A DNA stretch of 64,000 nucleotides from Novosphingobium decolorationis (GCF_018417475.1 NZ_CP054856.1:3255001-3319000); one strand, 5' to 3'. Positions 32,183-41,868 are shown, numbered from the stretch's first letter. Translations and numbers: made by a program. The notes: a model not told the origin generated them from the sequence alone.

Positions 32183-32824
32183 TCAGAGTGCGACTTCGTA
32201 CTTCGCCGAGGTCTTTTCGGCCACTTCCTCGGCCGTGACGCCCGGCGCGAGTTCCACCAGCTGGAACGGGCTGTCGTGGTCCGGGCGCTGGAACACGGCC
32301 AGGTCGGTGACGATCATGTCGACCACGTTCTTGCCGGTCAGCGGAAGGGTGCATTCGGGGATGAACTTGGAATCGCCGGATTTCGCGCAGTGCTCCATGA
32401 CGACGATGATCTTCTGCACGCCCGCGACGAGATCCATCGCGCCGCCCATGCCCTTGATCATCTTGCCCGGGATCATCCAGTTGGCGATGTCGCCGTTCTC
32501 GGCCACTTCCATCGCGCCCAGAACGGCAAGGTTGATGTGCCCGCCGCGGATCATGCCAAAGCTCGTCGAGCTGTCGAAGTAGGCCGTTTGCGCAAGTTCG
32601 CTGACGGTCTGCTTGCCCGCGTTGATGAGGTCGGGATCTTCTTCACCGGCATAGGGGAAGGGGCCGATGCCCAGCATCCCGTTCTCCGACTGCAGCGTCA
32701 CCGTCATGCCCTCGGGCACGTAATTGGCGACGAGCGTGGGAATGCCGATCCCGAGGTTCACGTAGAAGCCGTCTTCCAGTTCCTTGGCCGCGCGCGCGGC
32801 CATCTCGTTACGGTTCCAGGGCAT
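32183..32824 (-). CDS. scoB: 3-oxoacid CoA-transferase, subunit B
   Basis: Subunit B, 213 residues, of a succinyl-CoA:3-ketoacid CoA transferase that activates acetoacetate-type acids. The catalytic glutamate lies in [20 protein letters not shown]; the N-terminal nucleotide-type loop is [15 protein letters not shown], and [14 protein letters not shown] and [15 protein letters not shown] are conserved. The start overlaps the stop of subunit A by one base, so the two subunits are translationally coupled. Substrate (succinyl-CoA with acetoacetate versus adipate or other acids) cannot be fixed from sequence alone. Confidence 0.93.
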   Translation of the reverse strand: MPWNRNEMAARAAKELEDGFYVNLGIGIPTLVANYVPEGMTVTLQSENGMLGIGPFPYAGEEDPDLINAGKQTVSELAQTAYFDSSTSFGMIRGGHINLAVLGAMEVAENGDIANWMIPGKMIKGMGGAMDLVAGVQKIIVVMEHCAKSGDSKFIPECTLPLTGKNVVDMIVTDLAVFQRPDHDSPFQLVELAPGVTAEEVAEKTSAKYEVAL

Positions 32825-33531
32825 CAGGCGGCCTCCCTTTCGCGGGTCGTCACAAATTCGATCTTCTTGTCGTAGGGCGCGCCGAGCACGAGGCGCTGCA
32901 CGTAGACGCCGGGCAGGTGGATGTGGTCCGGATCGAGCGAGCCGGTCGGCACGATCTCTTCCACTTCGACCACGCAGACCTTGCCGCAGGTGGCCGCGGG
33001 CACGTTGAAGTTGCGTGCGGTCTTGCGGAAGACCACGTTGCCGCTTTCATCCGCCTTCCACGCCTTGACCACGGCGAGATCGGCAAAGATGCCTTCCTCC
33101 AGGATGTATTCCTGCCCGCCGAATTCCTTGACTTCCTTGCCCTCGGCAACCTGTGTGCCGACGCCGGTCTTGGTGTAGAAGCCGGGGATCCCGGCGCCGC
33201 CGGCGCGCATGCGCTCGGCCAAGGTGCCCTGGGGGCAGAACTCCACTTCCAGCTCGCCGGAGAGAAACTGGCGTTCGAACTCCTTGTTCTCGCCCACATA
33301 GGACGAGATCATCTTCTTGACCTGCTTGGTGCGCAGCAGCTTGCCGATGCCTTCGTTGTCGATGCCCGCGTTGTTCGACGCGAAGGTGAGGTCCTTCACA
33401 CCCGAATCGCGAATGGCGTCGAGCAGGCGCTCGGGGATGCCGCAAAGACCGAAGCCGCCGCTGGCGATCAGCATGCCGTCCGACAGCAGGCCATCAAGCG
33501 CGGCCTCCGCGCTGGGGTAGAGCTTTTTCAT
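32824..33531 (-). CDS. scoA: 3-oxoacid CoA-transferase, subunit A
   Basis: Subunit A, 235 residues. The N-terminal pattern [10 protein letters not shown], then [16 protein letters not shown] and [16 protein letters not shown], is diagnostic for CoA-transferase alpha subunits. It precedes scoB with a one-base overlap. A LysR regulator is divergently encoded 93 bases away with a T-N11-A dyad between, suggesting direct control of this operon by that regulator. Confidence 0.94.
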   Translation of the reverse strand: MKKLYPSAEAALDGLLSDGMLIASGGFGLCGIPERLLDAIRDSGVKDLTFASNNAGIDNEGIGKLLRTKQVKKMISSYVGENKEFERQFLSGELEVEFCPQGTLAERMRAGGAGIPGFYTKTGVGTQVAEGKEVKEFGGQEYILEEGIFADLAVVKAWKADESGNVVFRKTARNFNVPAATCGKVCVVEVEEIVPTGSLDPDHIHLPGVYVQRLVLGAPYDKKIEFVTTREREAA

Positions 33532-33593
33532 GGAATTCCTTCTCCAACTTCCGGGCGGGAGCCTACCGCGCCCTTCGCATCACAAATAGCGAT

Positions 33594-33609
33594 TAATTTT
33601 TATGGATTA
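33594..33609. promoter_or_regulatory. Candidate LysR operator between scoA and the LysR gene
   Basis: The dyad TAAT-N8-ATTA contains two overlapping T-N11-A arrangements typical of LysR-type binding sites and sits in an AT-rich island inside the 93-base divergent spacer. Confidence 0.5.
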
Positions 33610-33624
33610 TGATATGCATTGGTT

Positions 33625-34533
33625 ATGAAACGGATCGCGCTCTTTCACCTCGAAACGCTGATGTGGATTGATCGGCTGGGTACGTTCGCCGCGGCCGCCC
33701 AGCGTCTCAACACCACCCAGCCCGCGATCTCGGCGCGCGTGCGCGAGATCGAGGAGCAACTGGGCCTCTCGCTGTTCCAACGCGAGGGACGCCGGATGGT
33801 TCTCACCACGCGTGGCCGGCGCCTGATTCAGCAGTGCGAGCCCTTGTGCCACGATCTGGAAAAGGCACTCCTCGAAGCCAGCGATTTTGCCGGGGCAGCA
33901 GGCGCGGTGCGGATCGGATCGGGCGAGATCGCGGCGGCGAGCTGCCTGCCCGCCTGGGTCCAGGCGATCGAGCGCGAGCGCCCGGGCGTCACCATGGAGA
34001 TCGAGCTCGACCTGACCGCGCGGCTCATGCAGCAGCTTCTGGGCGGCACGCGCGACATCGTGTTTCTGGCCGGGCCCATTGCCAGCCCGGCTATCCGCAC
34101 CGCGCCGATCGGTTCGGTGGCGCTGGTCTGGGCGGCGAGCCCTGAAGTGGCGCGCGCCGGGCCCGAGACGCCCGACCTGCCGATCTGGTCGCTGCCCGAC
34201 CATTCGCCCCTTCACCGGGTGACCCTGGCCACGCTCGAGGCGGCGGGACGCAGCCGTCCCACGCTCCACACCTGCAACAATGTGCGCATGCTGATCGAGA
34301 TCGTCGCGCAGGGGAGGGGGGCGGCGGTCCTGCCCGAGACGATGATCCGCAGCCAGCTTGCGCGCGGAGAACTGGCCGAGTTCCTCCCGCGCCCGGAGCA
34401 CGTCGTCCACTTCGAGGCAGCCATTCGTGCGCAGGAGCGCGATCCCATCATCCTCGACCTGTTCGCGCGCGCGGCCTCGCTGCGGATCGAGCCGGGCACG
34501 GAAGGGCAATGTCCGGAAAGCGCGCGGACTTGA
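33625..34533 (+). CDS. LysR-type transcriptional regulator
   Basis: A 302-residue LysR-family regulator. The N-terminal winged helix-turn-helix is classical: FHLETLMWIDRLGTFAAAAQ, then RLNTTQPAISARVREIEEQL and GLSLFQREGRRMVLTTRGRR. The co-inducer-binding domain follows (IGSGEIAAASCLPAWVQAIE). The ATG at 33625 is preferred over an in-frame TTG two codons earlier. It is divergent to scoAB and likely regulates it in response to a ketoacid or related metabolite; that target is inference from position. Confidence 0.95.
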   Translation: MKRIALFHLETLMWIDRLGTFAAAAQRLNTTQPAISARVREIEEQLGLSLFQREGRRMVLTTRGRRLIQQCEPLCHDLEKALLEASDFAGAAGAVRIGSGEIAAASCLPAWVQAIERERPGVTMEIELDLTARLMQQLLGGTRDIVFLAGPIASPAIRTAPIGSVALVWAASPEVARAGPETPDLPIWSLPDHSPLHRVTLATLEAAGRSRPTLHTCNNVRMLIEIVAQGRGAAVLPETMIRSQLARGELAEFLPRPEHVVHFEAAIRAQERDPIILDLFARAASLRIEPGTEGQCPESART

Positions 34534-34637
34534 ACAGTTTTCAATTCGAACCTTGATTATCAAGACGATGTTTGATCTTCGTCATGGCGAAGAGGAAACC
34601 TTGCCCTAGACTGGGCGGGCCAACGGGAGACCAGACT

Positions 34638-35420
34638 ATGCGCTCGATACTCGTCAATGCGGATCGCAAGCCGGGCAATGATGCCCGCATCGAAACCGCC
34701 CTCAACCTCGCCCGCAAGACGGGCGGACATGTTACCGCACTCGTCGACACCCCGGTCGCGCGCTATATCGCGATGGACCCCATGGGGGGCAGCTACGTGA
34801 TCTCCGAAGCGCTCGACAAGGCGCGGGCCGAGGACGATGCCTCGGCGAGCGACATCGAGACCAAGCTCTCGCGCAACGATGTCTCCTTCGATGTCCTGCG
34901 CAGCGAGGATGATCCGGTCAGCGCGCTGGGCAGCATTGCGCGCCTGTCGGACGTGACCATCCTATCGCGTTCGGGCGGTCTGGCGGGTGAACTGGCGCTG
35001 GTGTCGGGGACCCCGGTGCTAGTCCTTGCCGACGACAAGCCGCTCGAATTCCCGATCCGCCGGGCCTGCATCGCCTGGGACGGCGGTGAACAGGCGGCCG
35101 CCGCGCTGCGCGCTTCGGTTCCGCTGCTGGGGGACTGCCAGATGGTGAAGGTCGTGACGGTAGCTGAAAAGTCGGGTGGTTTTCCCGCCACCGACGCGCT
35201 GCGCTACCTCTCGCGTCACGGTATCCACGCCGAACTCGAAGAGCACGAGCGACGCGGTTCGACCGAGGAGACGCTGGCCGTCGCGGTCAACCAGGCCCAC
35301 GCCGAGCTCCTTGTCATGGGGGCCTACGGCAAGAGCCGCTTCCGCGAGTTCCTCTTTGGCGGGGTGACCGCCTATTTCCTCGACGAGGAAACCGCGCCGG
35401 CCCTGCTCCTGGCCCACTGA
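34638..35420 (+). CDS. Universal stress protein (tandem UspA-like)
   Basis: A 260-residue universal stress protein from the ATG at 34638 with GGGAGA upstream. The length corresponds to two Usp domains; the second carries the nucleotide-binding loop LLVMGAYGKSRFREFLFGGV followed by TAYFLDEETAPALLLAH, the usual G-x2-G-x9-G(S/T) pattern with the last Ser replaced by Val/Thr. The first domain begins MRSILVNADRKPGNDARIET. Upstream a TTGAT-N4-GTCAT half-matches an FNR/FixK box (34572-34585), a common regulator of usp genes, but the match is weak. Confidence 0.9.
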   Translation: MRSILVNADRKPGNDARIETALNLARKTGGHVTALVDTPVARYIAMDPMGGSYVISEALDKARAEDDASASDIETKLSRNDVSFDVLRSEDDPVSALGSIARLSDVTILSRSGGLAGELALVSGTPVLVLADDKPLEFPIRRACIAWDGGEQAAAALRASVPLLGDCQMVKVVTVAEKSGGFPATDALRYLSRHGIHAELEEHERRGSTEETLAVAVNQAHAELLVMGAYGKSRFREFLFGGVTAYFLDEETAPALLLAH

Positions 35421-35460
35421 GCATACGTCCGTTTCACTGCGGACCATAAACACGGACAAA

Positions 35461-35497
35461 GCGGCGCCATCCCTTGAGGGATCGGCGCCGTTTTTGG
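35461..35497 (+). terminator. Intrinsic terminator of the usp gene
   Basis: Stem CGGCGCC-A-TCCC paired with GGGA-T-CGGCGCCG, loop TTGA, followed by TTTTT. Confidence 0.8.
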
Positions 35498-35774
35498 TGC
35501 GGGTCTGCCCATGGCTGGCGTGCGATTTCCGCGCCTAGGAATGGTAGCGTTAGCACAGGCAGATTGGCCATTTGTCATGGAAGCTCAATAATTTCCGCAG
35601 TGCAGCATGAGCTGTCCTGTCCCGACGCTGCGAGACTCCTGGCGAGTTGTGAGCGAAGCAATATCATGAAGGCTGATTCAGGAGTTGGAATGGCGGAATT
35701 ACGTCTCGAGGTGCCGCAATTTGCACCTCTCTATTGCATCTTGCGCAATTCACCTTGCTTCCTATGCATCGCGA

Positions 35775-35888
35775 GCGCGCTATTTCGCACTTGCACAACA
35801 CCCCGATTCGGATCATAAGGGACCTGCCTTTCAGGCATCCTCTCCCAAAACTTCCACGACCCGGTCGGCAACGTCCGGGTCTTTTTTT
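35775..35888 (+). ncRNA. Possible second small RNA (low confidence)
   Basis: If transcription starts after TATGCA at 35763-35768, an RNA of about 114 nt would end at the strong terminator at 35858-35888. It would contain a short hairpin (TGCC/GGCA at about 35825-35837) and an unpaired CCTCTCCC. The promoter is weak and the start site is a guess; a longer RNA from 35599 is equally possible. Confidence 0.3.
35858..35888 (+). terminator. Orphan intrinsic terminator
   Basis: Stem GACCCGG/CCGGGTC with a 10-base loop followed by seven T. No coding gene on the plus strand ends here. Confidence 0.8.
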
Positions 35889-36054
35889 GTCTGCTTAACA
35901 CGCAGGTCTCCGACCGGATCAATTGAGGCGTTACGGGGCAACGGTTTGAAATCGTGCGGGCCCGTTCCTAATTCCTTTTCGTGAAACACATGAGGTCGCA
36001 TGCCTTGGCCGAAGTACAGGCGAGGCGCGCGGACCGTTCTTGGAAAGGACAGAC

Positions 36055-38367
36055 ATGGTCGACGCCGAATCAAGGGTCGAGGATCGCACGGTACGGCTGC
36101 AGGTTGCGGCCGGACGTCAGGAAGAAAGCGGCCAGGGGATTGCCCGGCTCAGCCGCGAAGCGCTCTCCGCCATCGGAGCCATGGAGGGCGACGTTCTCGA
36201 AGTGACCGGAAAGTCGGTCACCGTCGCGCGCGCCGTACTGGCCTTCCCGGAGGACGAGGGGCTCTCCGTCATTCGTCTCGATGGGCTCCAGCGCGGCAAT
36301 GCCGAAGTCGGTTCGGGCGATCATGTCACCGTGCGCAAGGCTGAATCGCGCCCCGCCCAGCGTGTCGTCTTCGCGCCCGCGCAGAAGGACATGCGCCTGC
36401 AGGGGCCGTCCATCGCGCTCAAGCGCAACTTCTTCCAACGCCCGATGGTGCAGGGCGATCTTGTCGCGACCGCGGGGCAGCAGCAGGTGGCGGACATTCC
36501 CCCGCAGTTGCGGCGCATGTTCAACGCGCCCGCCTATTCGCTGACCCAGATCCGTCTCAACGTCGTCTCGACCACTCCGCGCGGGATCGTCCACATCGAC
36601 GAGAATACCGAGGTCGAGCTGCGCGAGACATTTGAGGAGGCGCACGAGCCGCGCGGCGACGTCAACTACGACGATGTCGGCGGGATGGAGGACACCATCC
36701 GCCAGCTGCGCGAGATGGTCGAACTGCCGCTGCGTTACCCCGAGCTCTTCACCCGCCTCGGGGTCGCCCCGCCCAAGGGCGTGCTGCTCCACGGCCCTCC
36801 GGGCACGGGCAAGACCCGCCTTGCCCAGGCGGTCGCCAACGAGAGTGAGGCCAGCTTCTTCTCGATCAACGGCCCTGAAATCATGGGGTCGGGCTATGGC
36901 GACAGCGAAAAGGCGCTGCGCGAGGTCTTCGAGGAGGCCACCAAGGCCGCGCCCGCGATCGTCTTCATCGATGAGATCGATTCGATCGCCCCCAAGCGCG
37001 ACCAGGTCCACGGCGAGGCGGAGAAGCGCCTTGTCGCGCAGCTGCTCACGCTGATGGATGGCCTTAACAGCCGCGCCCATGTCGTCGTGATCGCCGCCAC
37101 CAACCGCCCTGACGCCATCGACGAGGCGCTGCGTCGCCCCGGCCGCTTCGACCGCGAGATCGTGATCGGCGTGCCCGACGAGCGGGGGAGGCGCGAGATC
37201 CTCACCATTCACACCCGTGGCATGCCGCTGGGCAAGGAAGTGAGCCTCAAGGAACTGGCGCGCACCACGCACGGCTTCGTTGGCGCGGATCTCGCGGCGC
37301 TCACCCGCGAAGCCGCGATCGAGGCGGTGCGCCGGATCATGCCAAAGCTGGATCTCGAAGCGCGCGCAATTCCGCCCGAAGTGCTCGAAAACCTGTCGGT
37401 CGAGCGCGACGACTTCATTGCTGCGCTCAAGCGCGTGCAGCCTTCGGCCATGCGCGAGGTCATGGTGCAGGTGCCCAACATTGGCTGGGACGACATCGGC
37501 GGGCTCGATGCCGCACAGACACGCCTCAAGGAAGGGATCGAGCTGCCGCTCAAGAACCCGGCCGCGTTCCACAAGCTGGGTATCCGCTCGGCAAAGGGTT
37601 TCCTGCTCTATGGCCCTCCGGGCACGGGCAAGACGCTGCTGGCCAAGGCGGTGGCCAAGGAGGCCGAGGCCAACTTCATCTCGATCAAGTCCTCCGACCT
37701 GCTCTCCAAGTGGTACGGGGAAAGCGAGCAGCAGATCGCCCGCCTCTTTGCCCGCGCGCGTCAGGTGGCCCCGTGCGTCATCTTCATCGACGAGATCGAC
37801 AGCCTCGTGCCGGCGCGTGGCATGGGCGGCGGGCTTGGCGAGCCGCAGGTGACGGCGCGGGTGGTCAATACGATCCTCGCCGAAATGGACGGCATGGAGG
37901 AGCTGCAGTCGGTGGTCCTGGTGGGCGCAACCAACCGTCCGGGCCTTGTCGACCCGGCGCTGCTGCGCCCCGGCCGCTTCGACGAACTGGTCTACGTCGG
38001 CACGCCCGATACGGCAGGGCGCGCGCATATCCTGGGTATCCACACCGAGGCGATGCCACTGGCCGAGGACGTCTCGCTCGACGCCATCGCCGAGCGGACC
38101 GAGCGCTACACCGGCGCGGACCTGGAGGATGTGGTGCGCCGCGCAGGTCTCCTCGCCATCCGCCGTGAAGGGGCGCAGGTCGACAAGGTCACCATGGCCG
38201 ACTTCGAGAACGCCCTTGAAGACAGCCGCGCCTCGGTCTCGGCCGAGATGGAGGAGGAGTACGCCAAGATGCAGAGCGAGCTGAAGAAGCGCGCGATGGA
38301 GGTGGCGCCTCTGGGCTTCATTGCGCCGGGCATGGTCGAATCCACGCGGGAATTGAAGCACGGGTAG
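36055..38367 (+). CDS. CDC48/VCP-family double AAA ATPase
   Basis: A 770-residue protein with the full architecture of archaeal VAT and eukaryotic Cdc48/p97: an N-domain (double-psi barrel-like, about residues 8-190), then AAA domain D1 with Walker A GPPGTGKT near residue 247 and Walker [10 protein letters not shown] near 302, and D2 with Walker A GPPGTGKT near 520 and Walker [10 protein letters not shown] near 576. Arginine-finger regions ([10 protein letters not shown] and [10 protein letters not shown]) are intact. Such proteins unfold substrates with ATP. In bacteria the family is patchy and its clients are unknown. The start at 36055 with GGAAAGGA is preferred over an upstream codon at 36040. 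Confidence 0.95.
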   Translation: MVDAESRVEDRTVRLQVAAGRQEESGQGIARLSREALSAIGAMEGDVLEVTGKSVTVARAVLAFPEDEGLSVIRLDGLQRGNAEVGSGDHVTVRKAESRPAQRVVFAPAQKDMRLQGPSIALKRNFFQRPMVQGDLVATAGQQQVADIPPQLRRMFNAPAYSLTQIRLNVVSTTPRGIVHIDENTEVELRETFEEAHEPRGDVNYDDVGGMEDTIRQLREMVELPLRYPELFTRLGVAPPKGVLLHGPPGTGKTRLAQAVANESEASFFSINGPEIMGSGYGDSEKALREVFEEATKAAPAIVFIDEIDSIAPKRDQVHGEAEKRLVAQLLTLMDGLNSRAHVVVIAATNRPDAIDEALRRPGRFDREIVIGVPDERGRREILTIHTRGMPLGKEVSLKELARTTHGFVGADLAALTREAAIEAVRRIMPKLDLEARAIPPEVLENLSVERDDFIAALKRVQPSAMREVMVQVPNIGWDDIGGLDAAQTRLKEGIELPLKNPAAFHKLGIRSAKGFLLYGPPGTGKTLLAKAVAKEAEANFISIKSSDLLSKWYGESEQQIARLFARARQVAPCVIFIDEIDSLVPARGMGGGLGEPQVTARVVNTILAEMDGMEELQSVVLVGATNRPGLVDPALLRPGRFDELVYVGTPDTAGRAHILGIHTEAMPLAEDVSLDAIAERTERYTGADLEDVVRRAGLLAIRREGAQVDKVTMADFENALEDSRASVSAEMEEEYAKMQSELKKRAMEVAPLGFIAPGMVESTRELKHG

Positions 38368-38377
38368 AAGAGGAGTT

Positions 38378-38491
38378 CCGAGGGTCCTCGCCCTCGGGCT
38401 CCCGAAACTGTCAGCCTCACCTATCTCGCGCCGAATTGGCTGAGAAAGGTGAGGTTGCCCATTTTGGGGTCAAGGGGCGATGGCCCCTTGA
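38378..38491 (-). repeat. 114-bp palindromic intergenic element, copy F
   Basis: Reverse-orientation copy occupying nearly the entire gap between the convergent Cdc48-like and glutaminyl-cyclase genes (stops at 38367 and 38503). The inner stem CCTCACC/GGTGAGG is intact, the CCGAGGG end has a small change (GGTCCTCG), and the CAAGGGG end is perfect. Confidence 0.9.
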
Positions 38492-38502
38492 TTCTTATAA
38501 TG

Positions 38503-39288
38503 TCACGGACAGTCCGGCGTGATCTGGTAGAGCGTGTCCCAGTTCTTGCCCGTCACGAAGATGCGGTCCTTCTTCGCGTCCCAGGCGATGCCGTTGAGGA
38601 CATCGTCTGCGGTGCGCGCGCCGCTCTTTGCGGTGAGGCCGGAAAGATCCACCCAGCTCTTCACCACGCCCGTTTCGGGATCGATCCGGGCGATGCGCTC
38701 GGACATCCACACGTTCGCCCATATCTCCCCGTCGATCCATTCCAGCTCGTTCAGTCGCGCGACCGGGCGGCCTTCGTCGGTGACCTCGAGCGTGCCGGTT
38801 GATGCGAAGGTTTCCGGATCGCGCAAGGTGAGGCGGCTTGAACCGTCGCTCTGGTAGATCGTGTCTTCGTGAATGGTGAGGCCCCAGCCTTCGCCCGCGA
38901 CGGGGAAGAGCTTGATGGGCTTGAGCGTCGTGCGATCCCAGCGGTAGGCCATCCCGTCACGCCAGGTCAGGCTGATGACCTGGTCGCCCCAGGCCACGCT
39001 TCCTTCGCCAAAGAAGGTCGGGTCGAGCGCGCCTTCGACGAGCGGGGCCGTGCTTTGCAAGGTGCGCTTGAAGACGCGCGACTGACCTTTGCGGCCGGTG
39101 CTTTCGTAGAGAACGCCGTCGGCGAAGAAGAGCCCTTGCGTGAAGGCTTCGGGATCGTGGGGATAGCTCTCCTCGATCGTGAAGCCGCAGACGGGGGCGG
39201 GAGCCGCCTCGGCACCGCAGCCGCTGGCGAGCGGAAGAAGAGCGAGGGCGAGGAGAAGGGCCCTGGGGGCACGCGGGGAACGGGACAT
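38503..39288 (-). CDS. Glutaminyl-peptide cyclotransferase (bacterial/plant type), lipoprotein
   Basis: A 261-residue glutamine cyclotransferase, which forms N-terminal pyroglutamate on peptides. The export signal ends in LPLASGCG, a plausible lipobox, so the enzyme is probably anchored in the periplasm. The beta-propeller sequence has the family's opening FTIEESYPHDPEAFTQGLFF and YESTGRKGQSRV, then LNELEWIDGEIWANVWMSER and LNGIAWDAKKDRIFVTGKNW near the end. Length is normal. Downstream is repeat F; the next gene upstream on the same strand starts 48 bases away beyond its stop. Confidence 0.92.
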   Translation of the reverse strand: MSRSPRAPRALLLALALLPLASGCGAEAAPAPVCGFTIEESYPHDPEAFTQGLFFADGVLYESTGRKGQSRVFKRTLQSTAPLVEGALDPTFFGEGSVAWGDQVISLTWRDGMAYRWDRTTLKPIKLFPVAGEGWGLTIHEDTIYQSDGSSRLTLRDPETFASTGTLEVTDEGRPVARLNELEWIDGEIWANVWMSERIARIDPETGVVKSWVDLSGLTAKSGARTADDVLNGIAWDAKKDRIFVTGKNWDTLYQITPDCP

Positions 39289-39336
39289 GATGCTGTGCTG
39301 CCTAACCCCTTGACCTTGCGCAAGGCTGAATTGCGA

Positions 39337-40671
39337 TCAGCCTTTGATCGCCAGTTCGAGCGCGCGCGTGAACAAGGCCTGGAAGCGCGCTTCGTCCACG
39401 CCCGCGCGCGGATCGTTGAGGCTGGCCGTCACCACGATCCAGCGCCCGGCCCGATCTTCGAGCAGGACGGTCATGTTGAGGACACCCGGTTCCGATCCGC
39501 CCTTGAAGCCTGCGTAGGACACTTCTCCGGTCAGGTTCGCCGCAGGCCCCGGATTGAGCGCGAGGATGCGCAGCGCCTCCCGGCCGTTCACGGTGTCCTT
39601 GCGGCCCTGAAACCAGTGCATCGCGCGCGCGAGGTCCGCGGGCGAGGCGAACCATTCCAGGCGCTCGATCATGACGGGGCGCCCGTCGGCGAAGAGATCG
39701 CCCACCGCACGGCCGGGCATATCGGCTACCTCGCCTGCCAGCATTGCGCGCCGTCCTTCGGTGTCCTGCGCTAGGTAACGGCGGCCCAGGGCGCCCCCTT
39801 CGACGCCTTTCAGCTTGAAGGCCTCCATCGTCGACAGGAAGGGGATGTTGCGCGCGCCATGGGCAAACCCGATGCGGGCCTGCATGGCCTCGATGCGGGA
39901 GCGGCCAAGCTCGGCGAGGAGCAGGTCGGTCGCGGAATTATCGCTCACCCGGATCATCTCCTCGGCGAGCCTGCGCAGCGAGACCGGCGTGCCCGGCGGC
40001 AGGGCGCGAAAGGCTCCTGCGGGAAGTTCGGTGCCGTCGAGGGTGACCGTGTCGGTCCACTCGCGTAGGCCATCGTCGATCTCGCGCACCAGTTCGGCAA
40101 GGATCACCAGCTTGAAGGCCGAGCCAATGGCGAACGTGCGCTCGCCGCGCAGCGCCGCGGCGGGGCTGTCCTCGTCCAGATCCTGCACGAGGAAGCCTGC
40201 ATTGCCGGGCGCAGCGGCAAAGGCTGCGGCGACCTCGTCGAGGCTGGCCAGGTCGGCAATGTCGGTGGGCATGATGCCGGTCACCCGCAATCCGGTGACC
40301 TGCCCCGGGGGCTGGGGGGAAAGCGCGATCCAGGCCCGCGCCGTTCCTTTTTCAAAGATGAGGCGCACGGTGGCCTCATGCTCGCCGAGCGGTGTCAGGC
40401 TTTCGATGCCCATCGCCGTTCCAAGCTGGCGCTGGAGCGAGGCGATGAGGGCCTGCATCTGCGCGTCGGGCACGGCCTTGCGAAAGGACGCCGCAAAGGT
40501 CGTGGCGGGATCACCGCCGCCGTTCAGAATGGTGAGGATCTCGGCACTGCGCTGGCGCAGTTCCTGCGAAACCGGGACATCGTCCGCGGCGCTGGTCACA
40601 TTGAGCGGGGCGCTCACCAGAAGGGCGAGACCTGCTGCGGCCCGCAAGGCCTTTCGTGCCATTTGCCACAT
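39337..40671 (-). CDS. Serine hydrolase, beta-lactamase class A-like, with N-terminal domain
   Basis: A 444-residue exported protein from the ATG at 40671, preceded by AAGGGGAG; a longer frame reaches 40719. After a signal peptide (to about residue 28) comes an N-terminal domain of about 110 residues, then a beta-lactamase-like domain with FAIGSAFKLV (nucleophile Ser184, Lys187), RVSDNSATDLLLAELG (SDN at 243-245) and GFKGGSEPG as the KTG equivalent. The E-x-x-L-N loop is not obvious. Similar two-domain proteins are annotated as serine hydrolases of unknown substrate. It is distinct from the beta-lactamase-like gene at 26508. Confidence 0.85.
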   Translation of the reverse strand: MWQMARKALRAAAGLALLVSAPLNVTSAADDVPVSQELRQRSAEILTILNGGGDPATTFAASFRKAVPDAQMQALIASLQRQLGTAMGIESLTPLGEHEATVRLIFEKGTARAWIALSPQPPGQVTGLRVTGIMPTDIADLASLDEVAAAFAAAPGNAGFLVQDLDEDSPAAALRGERTFAIGSAFKLVILAELVREIDDGLREWTDTVTLDGTELPAGAFRALPPGTPVSLRRLAEEMIRVSDNSATDLLLAELGRSRIEAMQARIGFAHGARNIPFLSTMEAFKLKGVEGGALGRRYLAQDTEGRRAMLAGEVADMPGRAVGDLFADGRPVMIERLEWFASPADLARAMHWFQGRKDTVNGREALRILALNPGPAANLTGEVSYAGFKGGSEPGVLNMTVLLEDRAGRWIVVTASLNDPRAGVDEARFQALFTRALELAIKG

Positions 40672-40740
40672 TGCCGCTCCCCTTTCGCGCATGGGGCAGC
40701 ATGCCGGGAACCTTGCCATCTGGCAAATATGGGAAAGGGC

Positions 40741-41868
40741 TTACTGTGCGGCCATCTGCGCCATGGCCTCGCCCGAGGGCGCGCCGAGCGGGGCCGTCTC
40801 CACTGGCCCGACGGGCAGCAGACGGCTGCGCACGATCGCTTCGGGCATCTCGGCGGCGAGCCACTGGATCAGGGCCTCACGCACGTCGCAGCGCAGGTCG
40901 AAGAGGGTGGGGCTGTCCTTGGCCGTGACCAGGAAGCGCACCTCGATGGCATCGCGCGTCAGCTCGGTGATCTGCATATGACGCACCCGGCCGTCCCAGC
41001 GCTCGTTCGCCGCGACGATCTCCATGAATTTCTCCCGGATCGGGTCGAGTTGGGTCGCCGGATCGACGTAGAGCAGGATCGTGCCCATCAGCTGCGAGGT
41101 GGTCTTGGTCCAGTTCTGGAAGATCTCCTCCAGGAACTTGTTGGTCGGCACGACCAGGCGCCGCTCATCCCAGACCTTGACGACGACGTAGGTCGTCTTG
41201 ATTTCCTCGATCCAGCCCCATTCGCCGCCCACGATCACGGCGTCGCCGATCACGACGGGCTCGGTCAGCGCCATCTGGAAGCCGGAAATCAGCGCTTTCA
41301 GGGCCGGCTGTGCGGCGGCGCCGACAGCAAGGGCGGCCAGACCCGCCGAGGCCATCAGGGTCACGCCGATGTCGCGCACGCCGGGAATGGAGAGCAGCAT
41401 CAGCGCGATGGTCAGGAACACGATCACAAACGTTGCGATGCGCCCGAAGATGGTGAGGCGCGTGCGGCGGCGGCGGTTGCGGCGATTGTCCGCCATCGAG
41501 ATGTCCGCGCGCAGCACCATGGCCTCGACCAAGGCATTGAGGATCGCGAGTGCCATCCAGCCCACCATGAGCGGCATGACCAGCCCGCCGATCCGCTCCC
41601 ACATGGCTTCGAGCGCGGGTGTCTCGCGGGCGGCGAGGACGAGAGCGAGGGAGACCAGCGCCCAGCGGCTGGGCCGTGCGAGGCGTTTGACCACCAGGTT
41701 GTCCGAATCGCTCTCGCTCGCCTTGGCAAAGCGCCGCAGCAGCCGGAACAGCAGGGCATGGATGAAGAGCGCGACCGCAACCGCGAAAACGGCCACGATG
41801 ACAGCGACGATCGTTTGTTGCAGCCAATCCGGCAGCTCACCGATCAGGTCCTGGAGCAAGTCGGTCAT
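40741..41868 (-). CDS. MscS-family mechanosensitive ion channel
   Basis: A 375-residue small-conductance mechanosensitive channel protein that would release osmolytes on hypo-osmotic shock. Four N-terminal transmembrane helices precede the pore helix, which has the MscS pattern in VTLMASAGLAALAVGAAAQP, followed by ALKALISGFQMALTEPVVIG, DAVIVGGEWGWIEEIKTTYV and RRLVVPTNKFLEE of the beta domain. The ATG at 41868 is used; a TTG three codons upstream is also in frame. It lies in the same direction as the flanking genes with 70-90 base gaps. Confidence 0.93.
   Translation of the reverse strand: MTDLLQDLIGELPDWLQQTIVAVIVAVFAVAVALFIHALLFRLLRRFAKASESDSDNLVVKRLARPSRWALVSLALVLAARETPALEAMWERIGGLVMPLMVGWMALAILNALVEAMVLRADISMADNRRNRRRRTRLTIFGRIATFVIVFLTIALMLLSIPGVRDIGVTLMASAGLAALAVGAAAQPALKALISGFQMALTEPVVIGDAVIVGGEWGWIEEIKTTYVVVKVWDERRLVVPTNKFLEEIFQNWTKTTSQLMGTILLYVDPATQLDPIREKFMEIVAANERWDGRVRHMQITELTRDAIEVRFLVTAKDSPTLFDLRCDVREALIQWLAAEMPEAIVRSRLLPVGPVETAPLGAPSGEAMAQMAAQ

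Larger units (their letters stand above)
35498..36054 (+). other. AT-richer intergenic gap upstream of the Cdc48-like gene
   Basis: About 560 bases with no convincing gene and noticeably lower GC than its flanks between about 35570 and 35830. Short frames (20 and 50 codons near 35607-35818) lack coding character. It contains a terminator at 35858-35888 that cannot belong to the usp gene, which has its own, implying a separate short transcript. Two weak promoter-like pairs are visible: TTGGCC-N17-AATAAT (35564-35592) and TTGCGC-N16-TATGCA (35741-35768). Confidence 0.5.

Noticed and set aside
34549..34562. CTTGATTATCAAG as an FNR/FixK box before usp
   Set aside because: The TTGAT and ATCAA arms are separated by one base instead of four, so it cannot be a standard site.
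35800..35888. A tRNA or tRNA fragment beside the orphan terminator
   Set aside because: There is no cloverleaf or T-loop signature; only a short TGCC/GGCA hairpin and a terminator.
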